From the NCBI RefSeq assembly GCF_028369135.1, contig NZ_JAPWHW010000001.1, positions 463,928-527,927 on the forward strand: DNA of 64,000 nt, in the 5' to 3' direction. The first letter of the stretch is position 1. Each line of letters begins with the position of its first letter. A program made the translations under genes and the position numbers. Under the pieces are notes generated by a model, which worked only from the letters and a program-made list of their open reading frames with translations, searched no databases and was not told the DNA's origin. This document shows, one piece after another, positions 9,344-18,686 of the stretch. Origin of the DNA: Roseovarius sp. ZX-A-9 (GTDB taxonomy: Bacteria; Pseudomonadota; Alphaproteobacteria; Rhodobacterales; Rhodobacteraceae).

Positions 9344-10276
9344 ATGTCCAAGGGCGAGCCCTATGTGGTGCTGCATGGCGGGGTGCATAAAACCGCCACA
9401 AGCCATATCCAGTCGATCCTGCAACGCAACGCGGGGCGGCTGCAGAAACGCGGGGTGTATTACGTGCATCATCGCGACACGCGCAAACAATACACCGTTC
9501 CCACGCAGCTGAACGGCTATGAAAAGCTGGGGCTGGATTACAAGACAAAGGTGCCGGACGACGTACTGGCCCGCAAGGCCAGGAACTTCTTTAACAAGAT
9601 CGGCGCGGGCCCGGGCGACCGGATCGTGCTGTCGGACGAAAACATGCCGGGCCATAGCGGGCACTGTGTGCGGTCCGGGTTGCTCTATAACCGACGCGAG
9701 GTCTTGTTGCCGATATTCGCACAGAACATCCCCTATCCGGTGACAGAGGTGCATATCGCGCTGCGCAATTATGCGGATTTCTTTGCCTCAACTTTTGTCG
9801 AGTTCCTGCGCTCGGCCAAGGGCGAGAACGTCATTCCCGAAGCGCAGATGAAACGCGCGGTGCTGTCGAACCTGCCCAGTTGGACGGGTTTCATCGATCT
9901 GGTGCTCAGCTGTTTTCCCGAGGCGCAGATGACGGTCTGGCGACACGAGGATTTCGGTAGCCTGTCGGACCGAGTGATCGGCAATCTGATCGGCAGCGCG
10001 GTCGAGGTGAGCGATCTGGTCACGCCCAAACGCAAGCGCGGCCGGCCCTCGGCCAGTCACCGCGCGGTGCAGGAATTGCTGATGGAAATCGAGCGTTCCG
10101 GCGGTGAAGCGGCGCTGGCGCGTCGGGTCGAAATACAGGACGCCTATCCGCGCGGGCCGGAGTATCCGGGATATAACCCTTGGAACGAGGCCGAGCGCGC
10201 ACATCTGGGCCGGATCTACGACAAGGACATCAAGGAAATCGCAATGCGCAAGCGGGTAACCCTACTGGAGGGGTAG
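9344..10276 (+). CDS. sulfotransferase-like P-loop protein
   Basis: A 310-residue protein five bases after the fusion glycosyltransferase, surely in the same transcript. The N-terminal LHGGVHKTATSHIQS matches the 5'-phosphosulfate-binding loop of PAPS-dependent sulfotransferases (HxGxxKTGTS-like). ALRNYADFFASTFVEFLR resembles the 3'-phosphate-binding region. There is no export signal. In this setting it probably sulfates a surface glycan, but a sulfotransferase fold used for another group cannot be excluded. Confidence 0.7.
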   Translation: MSKGEPYVVLHGGVHKTATSHIQSILQRNAGRLQKRGVYYVHHRDTRKQYTVPTQLNGYEKLGLDYKTKVPDDVLARKARNFFNKIGAGPGDRIVLSDENMPGHSGHCVRSGLLYNRREVLLPIFAQNIPYPVTEVHIALRNYADFFASTFVEFLRSAKGENVIPEAQMKRAVLSNLPSWTGFIDLVLSCFPEAQMTVWRHEDFGSLSDRVIGNLIGSAVEVSDLVTPKRKRGRPSASHRAVQELLMEIERSGGEAALARRVEIQDAYPRGPEYPGYNPWNEAERAHLGRIYDKDIKEIAMRKRVTLLEG

Positions 10277-10492
10277 CATATTGCCACGACCCGGCAGATG
10301 CGCGCGGCATTTGCGTCTCACAGGCCATTAATTCAGCATCCAGAATACCCGGGCAAACGCATTTGCCACAATTTTGCCTTTATTCGCCCTTTAGCTGAAA
10401 GGCGAGCAGAACGGCCGTCTGGCCGGAAAATCAGCGCGGTAAACACGCGTAGTTCTTGGAGCGTGCACGCAAAGGCGGGTTCGGAGGCAAAA

Positions 10493-11347
10493 ATGAAACA
10501 AGAATACGAAATCGGCATGCTGTGGGTCGAGGGCCCGATGAGCTTTGTAGAGTTGCTATGCGCCAAATCCTTCGTGGATGCGGGTCATCACGTGAAGCTC
10601 TACCACTACGGCGAAATCCCCAATGCGCCGGATTATGTCGAGATGGTCGATGGCAACACGGTGCTCAATGCCGACGAGTTCATCACCCATAACCGAACCG
10701 GCAGTTTCGCGCTATTCTCGGACGTGTTCCGGTATCACCTGTTGCAACAGACCGACCGGCTGATCTGGGCCGATCTGGACGCCTATTGCGTCAAGCCATT
10801 CGAGAGCGAGACGGGCCATTTCTTTGGCTACGAGTCGCGCCGCTCGATCAATGGCGGCGTGCTGGGCCTGCCGTCGGACAGCGAGGCACTGGGCCAGTTG
10901 CTGGAGATGTCCGAGGATGAATACGGCATCCCCGAATGGTTCTCGGATGAGGAAAAACAACGCTTGCAGGCACTGAAGGATGCAGGCCAGCCCGAGCATG
11001 TCAGCCTGATGCCCTGGGGCGTCTGGGGGCCGCACGCCCTGACACATTACCTGAAGAAAACCGGCGAGGCGAAATATGCGCTACCGATCAAAGGATTGTA
11101 CCCCGTCGGGTTCCGCCACCGCCGCCGCCTGATGAAACGCAAGATGCGCAAGGACATCGAGGCCAAGATCACCGACGACACCTATTCGGTGCATTTCTAC
11201 GGGCGCCGGGTGCGCGAATTCCTGGCGATGAAGGGCGGACGGCCGCAAGGAGCAAGCTATATGGGGCAGTTGCTGGCCAAGCACGGCATCAATACCGAGG
11301 CGGCACCGGTCTGGGCACGCGAAGAGCGTGAGGCCGAAGCGGCCTGA
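10493..11347 (+). CDS. DXD-containing glycosyltransferase (GT32-like), copy 1
   Basis: A 284-residue protein starting MKQEYEIGMLWVEGPMS. GGAGG lies 5 bases before this ATG, and the longer upstream reading frame is not protein-like. The sugar-nucleotide/metal motif is in LIWADLDAYCVKPF, preceded by FALFSDVFRYHLL and followed by INGGVLGLP, as in capsular GT32/DXD transferases. It is about 55% identical by eye to the next gene. A 216-base gap before it leaves room for its own promoter. The sugar is unknown. Confidence 0.75.
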   Translation: MKQEYEIGMLWVEGPMSFVELLCAKSFVDAGHHVKLYHYGEIPNAPDYVEMVDGNTVLNADEFITHNRTGSFALFSDVFRYHLLQQTDRLIWADLDAYCVKPFESETGHFFGYESRRSINGGVLGLPSDSEALGQLLEMSEDEYGIPEWFSDEEKQRLQALKDAGQPEHVSLMPWGVWGPHALTHYLKKTGEAKYALPIKGLYPVGFRHRRRLMKRKMRKDIEAKITDDTYSVHFYGRRVREFLAMKGGRPQGASYMGQLLAKHGINTEAAPVWAREEREAEAA

Positions 11348-11468
11348 TTGCGTGCCAACCATGAACATTGCCGGGTGATCAAATTCCGAGTAATGTTCGT
11401 GTCATAACAATAACACGGTTGGCCGCCAGATGTGGACCGACCTGCGAGGCACAAAAGGCGGATCCGAC

Positions 11469-12326
11469 GTGAGCGGACTATACCATATTGCAATGCTGTG
11501 GGTCGAAGGCCCGCTGAGCTATGTCGAGCAACTGTGCGTGCAATCCTTTCTGGATGCAGGGCACGAGGTGACGCTCTATCACTACGGGCCTGTCTCGAAC
11601 GTGCCTGATGGCGCGAAGGTGGTGCATGGCGATGCCATCCTGAAACGCGATAATTTCATCCAGCACGGGCGCACCGGCAGTCTTGCGCTTTTCTCGGACG
11701 TGTTCCGCTATCACCTGCTGACGAAATCGACGCGGACGATCTGGGCCGACACGGACGCCTATTGTCTGAAACCGTTCGAGACCGAGACCGGGCATTACTT
11801 TGGCTGGGAGAGCGAGCATCACATCAATGGCGGCGTTCTGGGCCTGCCACCGGACAGCCCTGCGCTGGCCGGTCTGTTGGCAATGACCGAGGACGAGTAC
11901 GGCATCCCCTTCTGGTACAGCGAAGGCGCCAAGGCCAAACTTCAGGCGCAGGCCGATGCCGGCACGCCGGTGCATGTCAGCGACCTGCCCTGGGGTGTCT
12001 GGGGGCCGCACGCGGTCACGGCCTGGGTGCAGCGGACGGGCGAGGACAAATATGCGTTTGCGCGCGAAGTGCTCTACCCCGTGCCGTTCGAGCTACGCCG
12101 CAAGATGGTCAAGGCCGGAGGCCGCAAGGCCGCCGAGCGGCATCTGACCGAGCGAAGCACATCCATCCATCTATACGGGCGTCGCATCCGCGAGTTTCTG
12201 GCCAGCCGCCCGAATGGATTGCCGGACGAAGGTGGGCTGATCGACGCGCTGCTGAAAAAGCACGGGATCGACCCGTTGGGCGCGCCAGTGTTCAGCAAGA
12301 AAGACAAAGCAGACGCAGCAGGATAA
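11469..12326 (+). CDS. DXD-containing glycosyltransferase (GT32-like), copy 2
   Basis: A tandem paralogue of the preceding gene. It carries TIWADTDAYCLKPF, HINGGVLGLP and DLPWGVWGPHAV. I place the start at the GTG at 11469 (VSGLYHIAMLWVEG), which gives 285 residues, nearly the same length as copy 1, with an AAGGCGGA-like ribosome site upstream. The ATG at 11430 would add an unconserved leader. The pair may add successive sugars to one glycan, or may have diverged in specificity. Confidence 0.73.
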   Translation: MSGLYHIAMLWVEGPLSYVEQLCVQSFLDAGHEVTLYHYGPVSNVPDGAKVVHGDAILKRDNFIQHGRTGSLALFSDVFRYHLLTKSTRTIWADTDAYCLKPFETETGHYFGWESEHHINGGVLGLPPDSPALAGLLAMTEDEYGIPFWYSEGAKAKLQAQADAGTPVHVSDLPWGVWGPHAVTAWVQRTGEDKYAFAREVLYPVPFELRRKMVKAGGRKAAERHLTERSTSIHLYGRRIREFLASRPNGLPDEGGLIDALLKKHGIDPLGAPVFSKKDKADAAG

Positions 12327-12340
12327 AAAGAGGCAAGCCC

Positions 12341-13048
12341 ATGTTAGATGCAGGAACCGCCCGGATGACAGCCAAGAACGAGAACCTGACCGACCTGGCG
12401 GATCGCTATGGATCAGACAAGGGATCGACCAAGCATCGGTATACCGAACTTTACCACATGCTGTTTCACCCCTACCGACAGCGCAAGATCAACTTTCTGG
12501 AAATGGGCCTGCTGATCGGCGGGCCAGAGCACGGGATCGACAAGGATCGCAAGACCACGGATGTGCCGTCGATCCGCATGTGGCTGGAATATTTCCCCAA
12601 GGCGAATATCCATGGGCTGGATGTGTCGGATTTTTCCTGGTTTGAGCATGAGCGGTTCACGTTCCACCGCTGCGACATGGACAACCGCGCCGAGATTGCA
12701 CAGGCGATGGAAAACATGGATGCCCCGGATATCGTGATCGACGATGCCAGCCATGCCAGCCATCACCAGCAGAATGCCTTTCTCGAGATTTTTCCCAAGC
12801 TGAAATCCGGCGGTCTCTATGTGATCGAGGACCTGCGCTGGCAGCCCGATCCTTACGAAGTTCCGGGTATCACCAAGACTGCGGCACTGCTGCGCTCCTA
12901 TATCGACGACCGAACCTTCAGCCATACCGATCCGGCGGTTGCCGAGGCGTTCAATGCGCTGATCCCAGAGATTTCGGCCTGCATCGTACATCCGGTGCGT
13001 TACCAGAAAAAGCGCAAGGATCAGGTGGCGGTGATCCACAAGCGGTAG
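12341..13048 (+). CDS. SAM-dependent O-methyltransferase-like protein (macrolide/rhamnose type)
   Basis: A 235-residue protein with the hallmark LADRYGSDKGSTKHRYTELYHMLF of the family that includes TylE/MycE-like and tetracenomycin-rhamnose O-methyltransferases. NFLEMGLLIGG is the SAM-binding strand-loop. VIDDASHASHHQQ matches the metal/catalytic segment of the family. The ATG at 12341 follows an AAAGAGG site and starts 14 bases after copy 2 ends. The reading frame is open far upstream, but that part lies inside the preceding gene. It probably methylates a sugar in the cluster's product. Confidence 0.78.
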   Translation: MLDAGTARMTAKNENLTDLADRYGSDKGSTKHRYTELYHMLFHPYRQRKINFLEMGLLIGGPEHGIDKDRKTTDVPSIRMWLEYFPKANIHGLDVSDFSWFEHERFTFHRCDMDNRAEIAQAMENMDAPDIVIDDASHASHHQQNAFLEIFPKLKSGGLYVIEDLRWQPDPYEVPGITKTAALLRSYIDDRTFSHTDPAVAEAFNALIPEISACIVHPVRYQKKRKDQVAVIHKR

Positions 13049-13069
13049 AGCCCAAAAGGACGTGAACGC

Positions 13070-13531
13070 ATGATCTGGCTGGAGGCGCTGAGCTATGTGG
13101 TCACGATCCTCGGTTTTCCGACAGCCATTCTGGTGATCATCCGCGAAGAGCGCTTGCGCCGCGAGAACGAAGAAAACGAACTGCACCGCCAGTTATCGGA
13201 GGAATACGATAATTTCCTGCGGCTGGTGATGGACAATGCCGATCTGCTGCTGTTGAGCAAAAACAGCCTGCCCGAGCCGCTGAGCGATGAGCAGCGAGAG
13301 CGCACCGATATCATATTCCGCATTCTCATCTCGCTCTTCGAGAAAGCCTATATCATTCTTTACACGGACGGCATGGAAGGGCAGGCGCGGCGCCGCTGGC
13401 TGTCATGGGAGGATGACATGGTGGAATGGTGCGCGCGTGACGATTTCCGCACCGCCCTGCCATATCTGCTGGAGGGCGAGGATGACGCGTTTGGAAAACA
13501 CATCCTGCAGCTGGCAAAACGTCATGCGTGA
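13070..13531 (+). CDS. membrane-anchored hypothetical protein
   Basis: A 153-residue protein, 21 bases after the methyltransferase. The N terminus, EALSYVVTILGFPTAILVIIREERLRRE, is one membrane helix. A charged, helical cytoplasmic segment follows and then a globular Trp-rich part (RRRWLSWEDDMVEWCARDDF). No catalytic motif is seen. Its position suggests it is the last gene of the glycan operon, perhaps an accessory at the membrane. I do not recognise the family. Confidence 0.65.
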   Translation: MIWLEALSYVVTILGFPTAILVIIREERLRRENEENELHRQLSEEYDNFLRLVMDNADLLLLSKNSLPEPLSDEQRERTDIIFRILISLFEKAYIILYTDGMEGQARRRWLSWEDDMVEWCARDDFRTALPYLLEGEDDAFGKHILQLAKRHA

Positions 13532-13590
13532 ATGCGGGCCACGCCAGGTATCAATGATTCGATAAATTTCCGTGCCCGCCACCGCGGCAC

Positions 13591-13620
13591 AAAAAACCGG
13601 CCCGCAATCCTGCGGACCGG
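13591..13620 (-). terminator. intrinsic terminator of the ABC binding-protein gene
   Basis: On the reverse strand CCGGTCCGCA, loop GGAT and TGCGGGCCGG form a strong stem followed by six T. It lies 25 bases past the stop of the gene at 13645-14943. Confidence 0.8.
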
Positions 13621-13644
13621 CCATCGCCCGGAATTTCCCCCGGT

Positions 13645-14943
13645 TCAGAACGACTGTGTCGTATAATCCACTTCATCGGGATAAAGCGTGTCCTCGATCG
13701 ACGTGGTGTGCACGCGCACCATTTTCCCGCCTTCGACCTTCGAGATATACTGGTGTCCAAACACCTGGTGCGTCTTGCCGTTGAACAGCTTCGCCCCCTG
13801 CGGATGTGCCTGGCTCTCGGGCAGGTCGGTCATCGCCTCAACCGCCTCGATCAGTGCGGCGCGATCATCCGGCCCAGTATAACCCGCGGCCTCCATCCCC
13901 GCCTTGATCACGTGCAGTGTCTCCCAGCAGCCGAACATGTGGGCGTAGGTCGATACGTCCGACGCATCGCTGACCGACGCGCCATTGGCATCAACGCCGA
14001 CCGCCGCGCGATAGAACGTCTCGTGTTCGCTTTGATCGGCCTGGGCGTAGCGCGGCATGCCTTCCCAGAAATACGTGCCTTCGAGAAACTCCAGACCAGG
14101 GCTGGAGATATCGACCGCTTCAAGGCTGTCGATAAACCCGAAGAGCGCAGGACCGTTGGGGCCGAAAAACTCGCCCAGTTCCTTGACGAAGGTCAGCACG
14201 GCGGGGCCGACCATGACGTGATAAAGCACTTCGGTCTCGCGTGGAATCTTCGGGAAATACTTGGTAAACGAGGTCTCGGAGGGCGGGATCGCGATATGTT
14301 CCAGCACCTCGCCGCCCTGCGCCTCGATCGCGGCGGTAAAGAAATCGCGGTGATCATGGCCGAACGCGAAATCGGGAAAGACCATCGTGACCTTTTTGCC
14401 CAGGTTCTCGGCCACGTAGGGCGCCATCGCCTGCACCTGTGATTTCACATCGGTGATACCGGGCTGCAACGTGTAACGATTGAGCATGCCGCTGGCCACG
14501 TGATGCCCCTCGGAGACGACGAAATAGGGCAGCTTCAGCTCTCCCGCGCGGGGGGCGGAGCCGATCACGACGTGGCTGAACAAGGTGCCGAACCCGACAT
14601 CGCAATTGTGCTGGGTCGCAAATTTCTCGACCACTTCGGCACCGCGCTTGGGGTCGGTCCCGTCATCCTCGGCCACGATCTCTACCATCCGGCCGTTGAT
14701 GCCACCGCCATCGTTGATCACCTTGACAGCCGCATCGGTGGTGCGCCCATACCAGCGCCCATAGGCCGCGCCGATACCGGTGCGGTGGATCTGGAACCCG
14801 ACCCTGATCGGTTCGGCGGTCTGCGCATGGGTATAGCGCGCCCAGAGAGGCAGACTTGCCGCCCCGGCGCCCGCGGCCAGCGTCTTGAGTGCGCCACGGC
14901 GCGAAAGGCTCTGCTTGGGTTTCGGCGTGCTGGTCATTGTCAT
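13645..14943 (-). CDS. Tat-exported ABC substrate-binding protein (branched-chain amino acid/amide type)
   Basis: A 432-residue periplasmic binding protein of the Leu/Ile/Val-urea family. GAGGAG precedes the ATG at 14941-14943. The N terminus has a twin-arginine signal, SRRGALKTLAAGAGAASLPL, cut near AQT. The mature part begins EPIRVGFQIHRTGIGAAYGRWYGRTTDAA and keeps the family pattern VEIVAEDDGTDPKRGAEVVEKF. No permease or ATPase genes are adjacent. The divergent hyuAB genes suggest the ligand may be an amide, hydantoin or lactam. Confidence 0.85.
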   Translation of the reverse strand: MTMTSTPKPKQSLSRRGALKTLAAGAGAASLPLWARYTHAQTAEPIRVGFQIHRTGIGAAYGRWYGRTTDAAVKVINDGGGINGRMVEIVAEDDGTDPKRGAEVVEKFATQHNCDVGFGTLFSHVVIGSAPRAGELKLPYFVVSEGHHVASGMLNRYTLQPGITDVKSQVQAMAPYVAENLGKKVTMVFPDFAFGHDHRDFFTAAIEAQGGEVLEHIAIPPSETSFTKYFPKIPRETEVLYHVMVGPAVLTFVKELGEFFGPNGPALFGFIDSLEAVDISSPGLEFLEGTYFWEGMPRYAQADQSEHETFYRAAVGVDANGASVSDASDVSTYAHMFGCWETLHVIKAGMEAAGYTGPDDRAALIEAVEAMTDLPESQAHPQGAKLFNGKTHQVFGHQYISKVEGGKMVRVHTTSIEDTLYPDEVDYTTQSF

Positions 14944-15025
14944 GTCTCCTCGGATTGTGGCGGGGCAATTCCGCCTTTGCCGCAATCCTGCGAAGCAAAT
15001 CGGCACTTGTCCAGTTATTTGCGTG

Positions 15026-16414
15026 TTACATCCCGCGCGGGCTGGCCAACAGCCAGAGCCCGAAACAGGTAAAAGCGACCATGAAGACAGCCAGTGGCAG
15101 CTGGCTCAGCACCGCCTGCCGGCGGTGCCGATAGAGGCGCAGCGCCAGCACATGCGCCAGCAATATCGCGATCACATGACCAATCACCACGGCGCCCGCC
15201 TGGGTCAGCCAGATCACCTTGACCGTCGCAGGGGTGTTGAGAAATCCGGTGCTGACGCTATAGGCCCCAAGACGCAAGATATCCCAGCCACGCCCCAGCG
15301 GATCGCTGAGCCACGCCAGCACATATTGCCCGTCCACCAGCAACGAAACCAGGTAGTGCGCAATGTGATAGCCCAGCGCGATCGGCAGGATCGCCGGCGC
15401 ATAGGCGCGCAATGCCGTGATCAGGGACACACCGCCACCTGCCAAGCGCACCCCGACCCAGGTGCAGAGCACAAAGACACTGATCAGCGCCGCGTTCGCC
15501 CCCAGCAACCCGATCAGCGTCGGCGTGACCACTGCCGAACGGCCGGGAAATTCCAGCGGGTTGATGCCCAGCCTGGCCAGCCACCAGAATGTCTCGTTCA
15601 GCCCATCAAAGCTGCCACCGCCAAGCAACAAAAGTGCGAACAGACCCGCCCCCAGCGGCAGGCGCGGACCGCCCGCGATCTGCCAACCCGGCAGGCCCAG
15701 CGCCAGCCGCCCGCGACGGCGGCCCAGAACAGCCATGCGCCCATAAAGCCGCATCAGCATTGTCACCGCCTCGGCCCGGAGCAACCAACGCGGACCAAAA
15801 AGCGCCAGACCGCCCAGCATTAGCAGCCAATAGCCTCCGACGATCCCTGCCAGCCTTGCCGGATCCAATGGCGCAGGGTCCGCCAGCAGGAAGCCGCAAA
15901 ACGCCAGAAATCCGACAATCCCCGGCGCATGGCCCAGCGCCGCCGGATAGCGCAACGGCGCCCGTTCGCCAGTAAGCCGCACCATCAGCGCTGCGGGTCC
16001 GGTCCAGGGATTGCTCCAGCGCCAGTGGTTCCAGACCAACCCCTGAACGGTGACCATTCCGATCCACCACACGATCCACACCGACAGGGGCAGCGGATTG
16101 CTCAGCGGATCGCGACGGCCGTAAATGCCTGCCAGGACCAGAGCGATCACGACGAGTGCAGAAAGGCAGCTGGTAACATGCGCTGGCGCGACGCGCCCCC
16201 TGCGCCAGAGCGCAAGCGGGGTAAACATCCGCTGCGCCAGTTCGCCGGGCACCAGCGCCAATACCAGAACCGTCAGCGCCACCGCCGCGACACCTGCAGT
16301 GATATAGACATCCGTCGGCAACAGCAGGACGAACCCCTGTTCGCTCGCATGCGCCTGCACCGCACCCGGTGTCATCCAGCAGATCGCCAAACCAAAGAGA
16401 ACCACGCGTATCAT
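15026..16414 (-). CDS. polytopic membrane protein (fenitrothion-hydrolase-like family)
   Basis: About 462 residues from the ATG at 16412-16414 (MIRVVLFGLAICW); an upstream in-frame ATG at 16453 adds an unlikely leader. It has an N-terminal signal-like helix ending near QAHAS and about ten further hydrophobic segments. HHELM-type upstream residues are not needed. The layout recalls membrane proteins annotated as fenitrothion hydrolase in actinobacteria and Rhodobacteraceae, but I see no convincing catalytic motif. It is upstream of the binding-protein gene on the same strand, 82 bases away. It could be a transport or electron-transfer partner; function unknown. Confidence 0.6.
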   Translation of the reverse strand: MIRVVLFGLAICWMTPGAVQAHASEQGFVLLLPTDVYITAGVAAVALTVLVLALVPGELAQRMFTPLALWRRGRVAPAHVTSCLSALVVIALVLAGIYGRRDPLSNPLPLSVWIVWWIGMVTVQGLVWNHWRWSNPWTGPAALMVRLTGERAPLRYPAALGHAPGIVGFLAFCGFLLADPAPLDPARLAGIVGGYWLLMLGGLALFGPRWLLRAEAVTMLMRLYGRMAVLGRRRGRLALGLPGWQIAGGPRLPLGAGLFALLLLGGGSFDGLNETFWWLARLGINPLEFPGRSAVVTPTLIGLLGANAALISVFVLCTWVGVRLAGGGVSLITALRAYAPAILPIALGYHIAHYLVSLLVDGQYVLAWLSDPLGRGWDILRLGAYSVSTGFLNTPATVKVIWLTQAGAVVIGHVIAILLAHVLALRLYRHRRQAVLSQLPLAVFMVAFTCFGLWLLASPRGM

Positions 16415-16493
16415 AAGCTCATGATGACCACCTCCGCCCGTCAAGGAAAGCAAAACCCGCCCCTTTCACCATTCTGAAAATACCTTGGGGGTT

Positions 16494-16510
16494 TGGGGGC
16501 AAAGCCCCCA
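16494..16510. repeat. short GC palindrome typical of Rhodobacteraceae spacers
   Basis: TGGGGGC-AAA-GCCCCCA, preceded by CCTTGGGGGTTTG. This style of G/C-run hairpin recurs in Rhodobacteraceae intergenic DNA (general knowledge). It lies between the divergent membrane-protein and hyuA genes. No T run follows, so it is not a typical terminator. Confidence 0.5.
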
Positions 16511-16631
16511 GTGAAAAGGCCAGAGCGCCGCAGGCGCTCATCGGGATCAGGTGGCCCTATCAGATGCGGTGCGTTGACTTTCGCGCGGCTCTCGCCAACT
16601 CTCGGCGCAAACGGTCCAAAGGGGACAGCAA

Positions 16632-18686
16632 GTGACGGACAAGGCACGGCTCGTGGCCGGGATCGACGTGGGCGGCACGTTCACCGATCTGGTACAGATC
16701 GATCAGGCCAGCGGCGCGGTACGGTTGGCCAAGGTTCCCAGCACGCCGGGCAATCAGGCCTTCGGCGTGATGGAAGCGCTGCGCCAGGCAGGCAGTGACC
16801 TCGGCGCGCTCGATCTCATCGTGCACGGAACCACGACCACAACCAATGCCGTGCTGGAACGCAAGCTCAGCCGCACCGGCCTGATCACCACGATGGGGTT
16901 CCGCGACGTGCTGGAGCTGGGCCGCCGCACCCGCCCGCAGGCTTACGGCATGACCGGGCAATTCACACCGCTGATTCCGCGTGACCTGCGGCTCGAAGTG
17001 CCCGAGCGGATGGATGCCAGCGGCCAGGTCGTCACGCCTCTGGACGAGGACGCCGTGCTGGCGGCGGGCCATGCTCTGCTGGCCGCGGGCTGCGAAGCGC
17101 TGGTGGTGCATTTCCTGCACGCCTATGCCAATCCCGCACATGAACGCCGGGCGGCCGCGCTTTTGCGCGATATCTGGCCCAATGCCCATATCACCATGGC
17201 CCATGCCATATTGTCCGAATCGCGCGAATACGAGCGTGGCGTCACGGCGGCAGTGAATGCCAGCGTGCAGCCGATTCTGGCGCGCTACCTCGACCGTCTG
17301 ACCACGGATCTGGCGCAGGGCGGCTATCGTAACGACATGCTGGTGATGAATGGCAATGGCGGCATGGTATCGGCCCGGCTGGTGGCGCAGGAGGCGGCGA
17401 AAACCGTGATGTCCGGCCCGGCCTCTGGCGTGATGGCGGCGGCCTATACCGGGCGCGCGGCGGGGATGGAAAACCTCATCACCTACGACATGGGCGGCAC
17501 TTCGACCGATGTGGCACTGATCCGCGATGCTGAACCGGCCGTGTCGAACGAGATCGAGATCGAATATGCCATGCCGATTCACGTGCCAATGGTCGATGTG
17601 CGCACTGTCGGTGCAGGCGGCGGATCCATCGCGCGCGTCACCGAGGCAGGATTGTTGCAGGTCGGCCCGCAAAGCGCCGGGTCCGATCCGGGCCCGATCT
17701 GTTACGGGCGCGGCGGCAGTGATCCGACAATTTCGGACGCTAACCTGCTGCTGGGGCGGCTCGACCCGGCCAAGCTCGCCGTGGCGGGCGGTGTCGCGCT
17801 CAGCGATGTCGCGGCCATATTCGACACTAAACTGGCCCAACCGCTCGGCCTGAGCGTGCCTGAAGCCGCAGAGGCGGTCATTCGCGTTGCCAATACGCGC
17901 ATGGCGGGGGCAATCCGCATGGTGTCGATCTCGCTCGGGGCGGACCCGCGCGATTTTGCGCTCTTTGCCTTTGGCGGTGCGGGGCCGCTACATGCCGCCG
18001 CCCTGGCGCGCGAGCTGGGCGTGCCGCGTGTGCTGGTGCCCTGCCGCCCCGGCATCACCAACGCGCTGGGCTGCGTCGTGGCAGACCTGCGGCACGATTT
18101 CGTCACCACGCTCAACACGCCGCTCGATGCGCTCGATCCCGCCACGCTGGACGATGTGTTCGACGCGCAGATCGACCGGGGCGAGCGGATGATCGCAAAG
18201 GAGCACATCGACCTGACCGGCATTCGCCACATCTATAGCGTCGACATGCAGTTCGTCGGCCAGACCCATCTGCTGCGCGTGCCACTGGAGCAGCCGAACG
18301 TTGATCTGGCCACGTTGCAGGCGCTGTTCGAGGAGGCCTATTTCGCCCGCTTTCGGGTCAAACTGGACCGCATCCGTGCCAATCTGGTGAATGTGAACAC
18401 ATCGGTGATCGGCATGCGCGCGCCGCTGGATCTCAGCACCCTGATCGACCCCGCCGGGCGCAAGGAGACAGTCGCGCAGGCGCAGACCGGTACGCGCACC
18501 GTGCGGTTTGACGGAGCCATGCTGGACACGCCCGTCTACTGGCGCGATCACCTGCCGCTGGACGTCGAAATTTCCGGCCCGGCAATCATAGAGCAGATGG
18601 ACTGCACCACGTTGATCGAACCCGGCGACCATGCCCGTGGCGATACGGGCGGCAATATCGTGATCGAGATAGGCGGTGCAGCATGA
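16632..18686 (+). CDS. hyuA: hydantoinase/oxoprolinase subunit A
   Basis: 684 residues of the HyuA/OplahA family, which use ATP to open hydantoins or 5-oxoproline-like lactams. The phosphate-binding start reads GIDVGGTFTDLVQID. HGTTTTTNAVLERK, ENLITYDMGGTSTDVALI and FGGAGPLHAAALARELG are family blocks. GTG is the start codon, with AAAGGGGA about 10 bases upstream. It overlaps hyuB by ATGA, so translation is coupled and a two-subunit enzyme is expected. The exact substrate (N-methylhydantoin, hydantoin, oxoproline) cannot be read from sequence. Confidence 0.9.
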   Translation: MTDKARLVAGIDVGGTFTDLVQIDQASGAVRLAKVPSTPGNQAFGVMEALRQAGSDLGALDLIVHGTTTTTNAVLERKLSRTGLITTMGFRDVLELGRRTRPQAYGMTGQFTPLIPRDLRLEVPERMDASGQVVTPLDEDAVLAAGHALLAAGCEALVVHFLHAYANPAHERRAAALLRDIWPNAHITMAHAILSESREYERGVTAAVNASVQPILARYLDRLTTDLAQGGYRNDMLVMNGNGGMVSARLVAQEAAKTVMSGPASGVMAAAYTGRAAGMENLITYDMGGTSTDVALIRDAEPAVSNEIEIEYAMPIHVPMVDVRTVGAGGGSIARVTEAGLLQVGPQSAGSDPGPICYGRGGSDPTISDANLLLGRLDPAKLAVAGGVALSDVAAIFDTKLAQPLGLSVPEAAEAVIRVANTRMAGAIRMVSISLGADPRDFALFAFGGAGPLHAAALARELGVPRVLVPCRPGITNALGCVVADLRHDFVTTLNTPLDALDPATLDDVFDAQIDRGERMIAKEHIDLTGIRHIYSVDMQFVGQTHLLRVPLEQPNVDLATLQALFEEAYFARFRVKLDRIRANLVNVNTSVIGMRAPLDLSTLIDPAGRKETVAQAQTGTRTVRFDGAMLDTPVYWRDHLPLDVEISGPAIIEQMDCTTLIEPGDHARGDTGGNIVIEIGGAA

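Noticed and set aside
11762..12340. Upstream extension of the O-methyltransferase frame
   Set aside because: It overlaps the second DXD glycosyltransferase in another frame, and the family N terminus begins at 12341.
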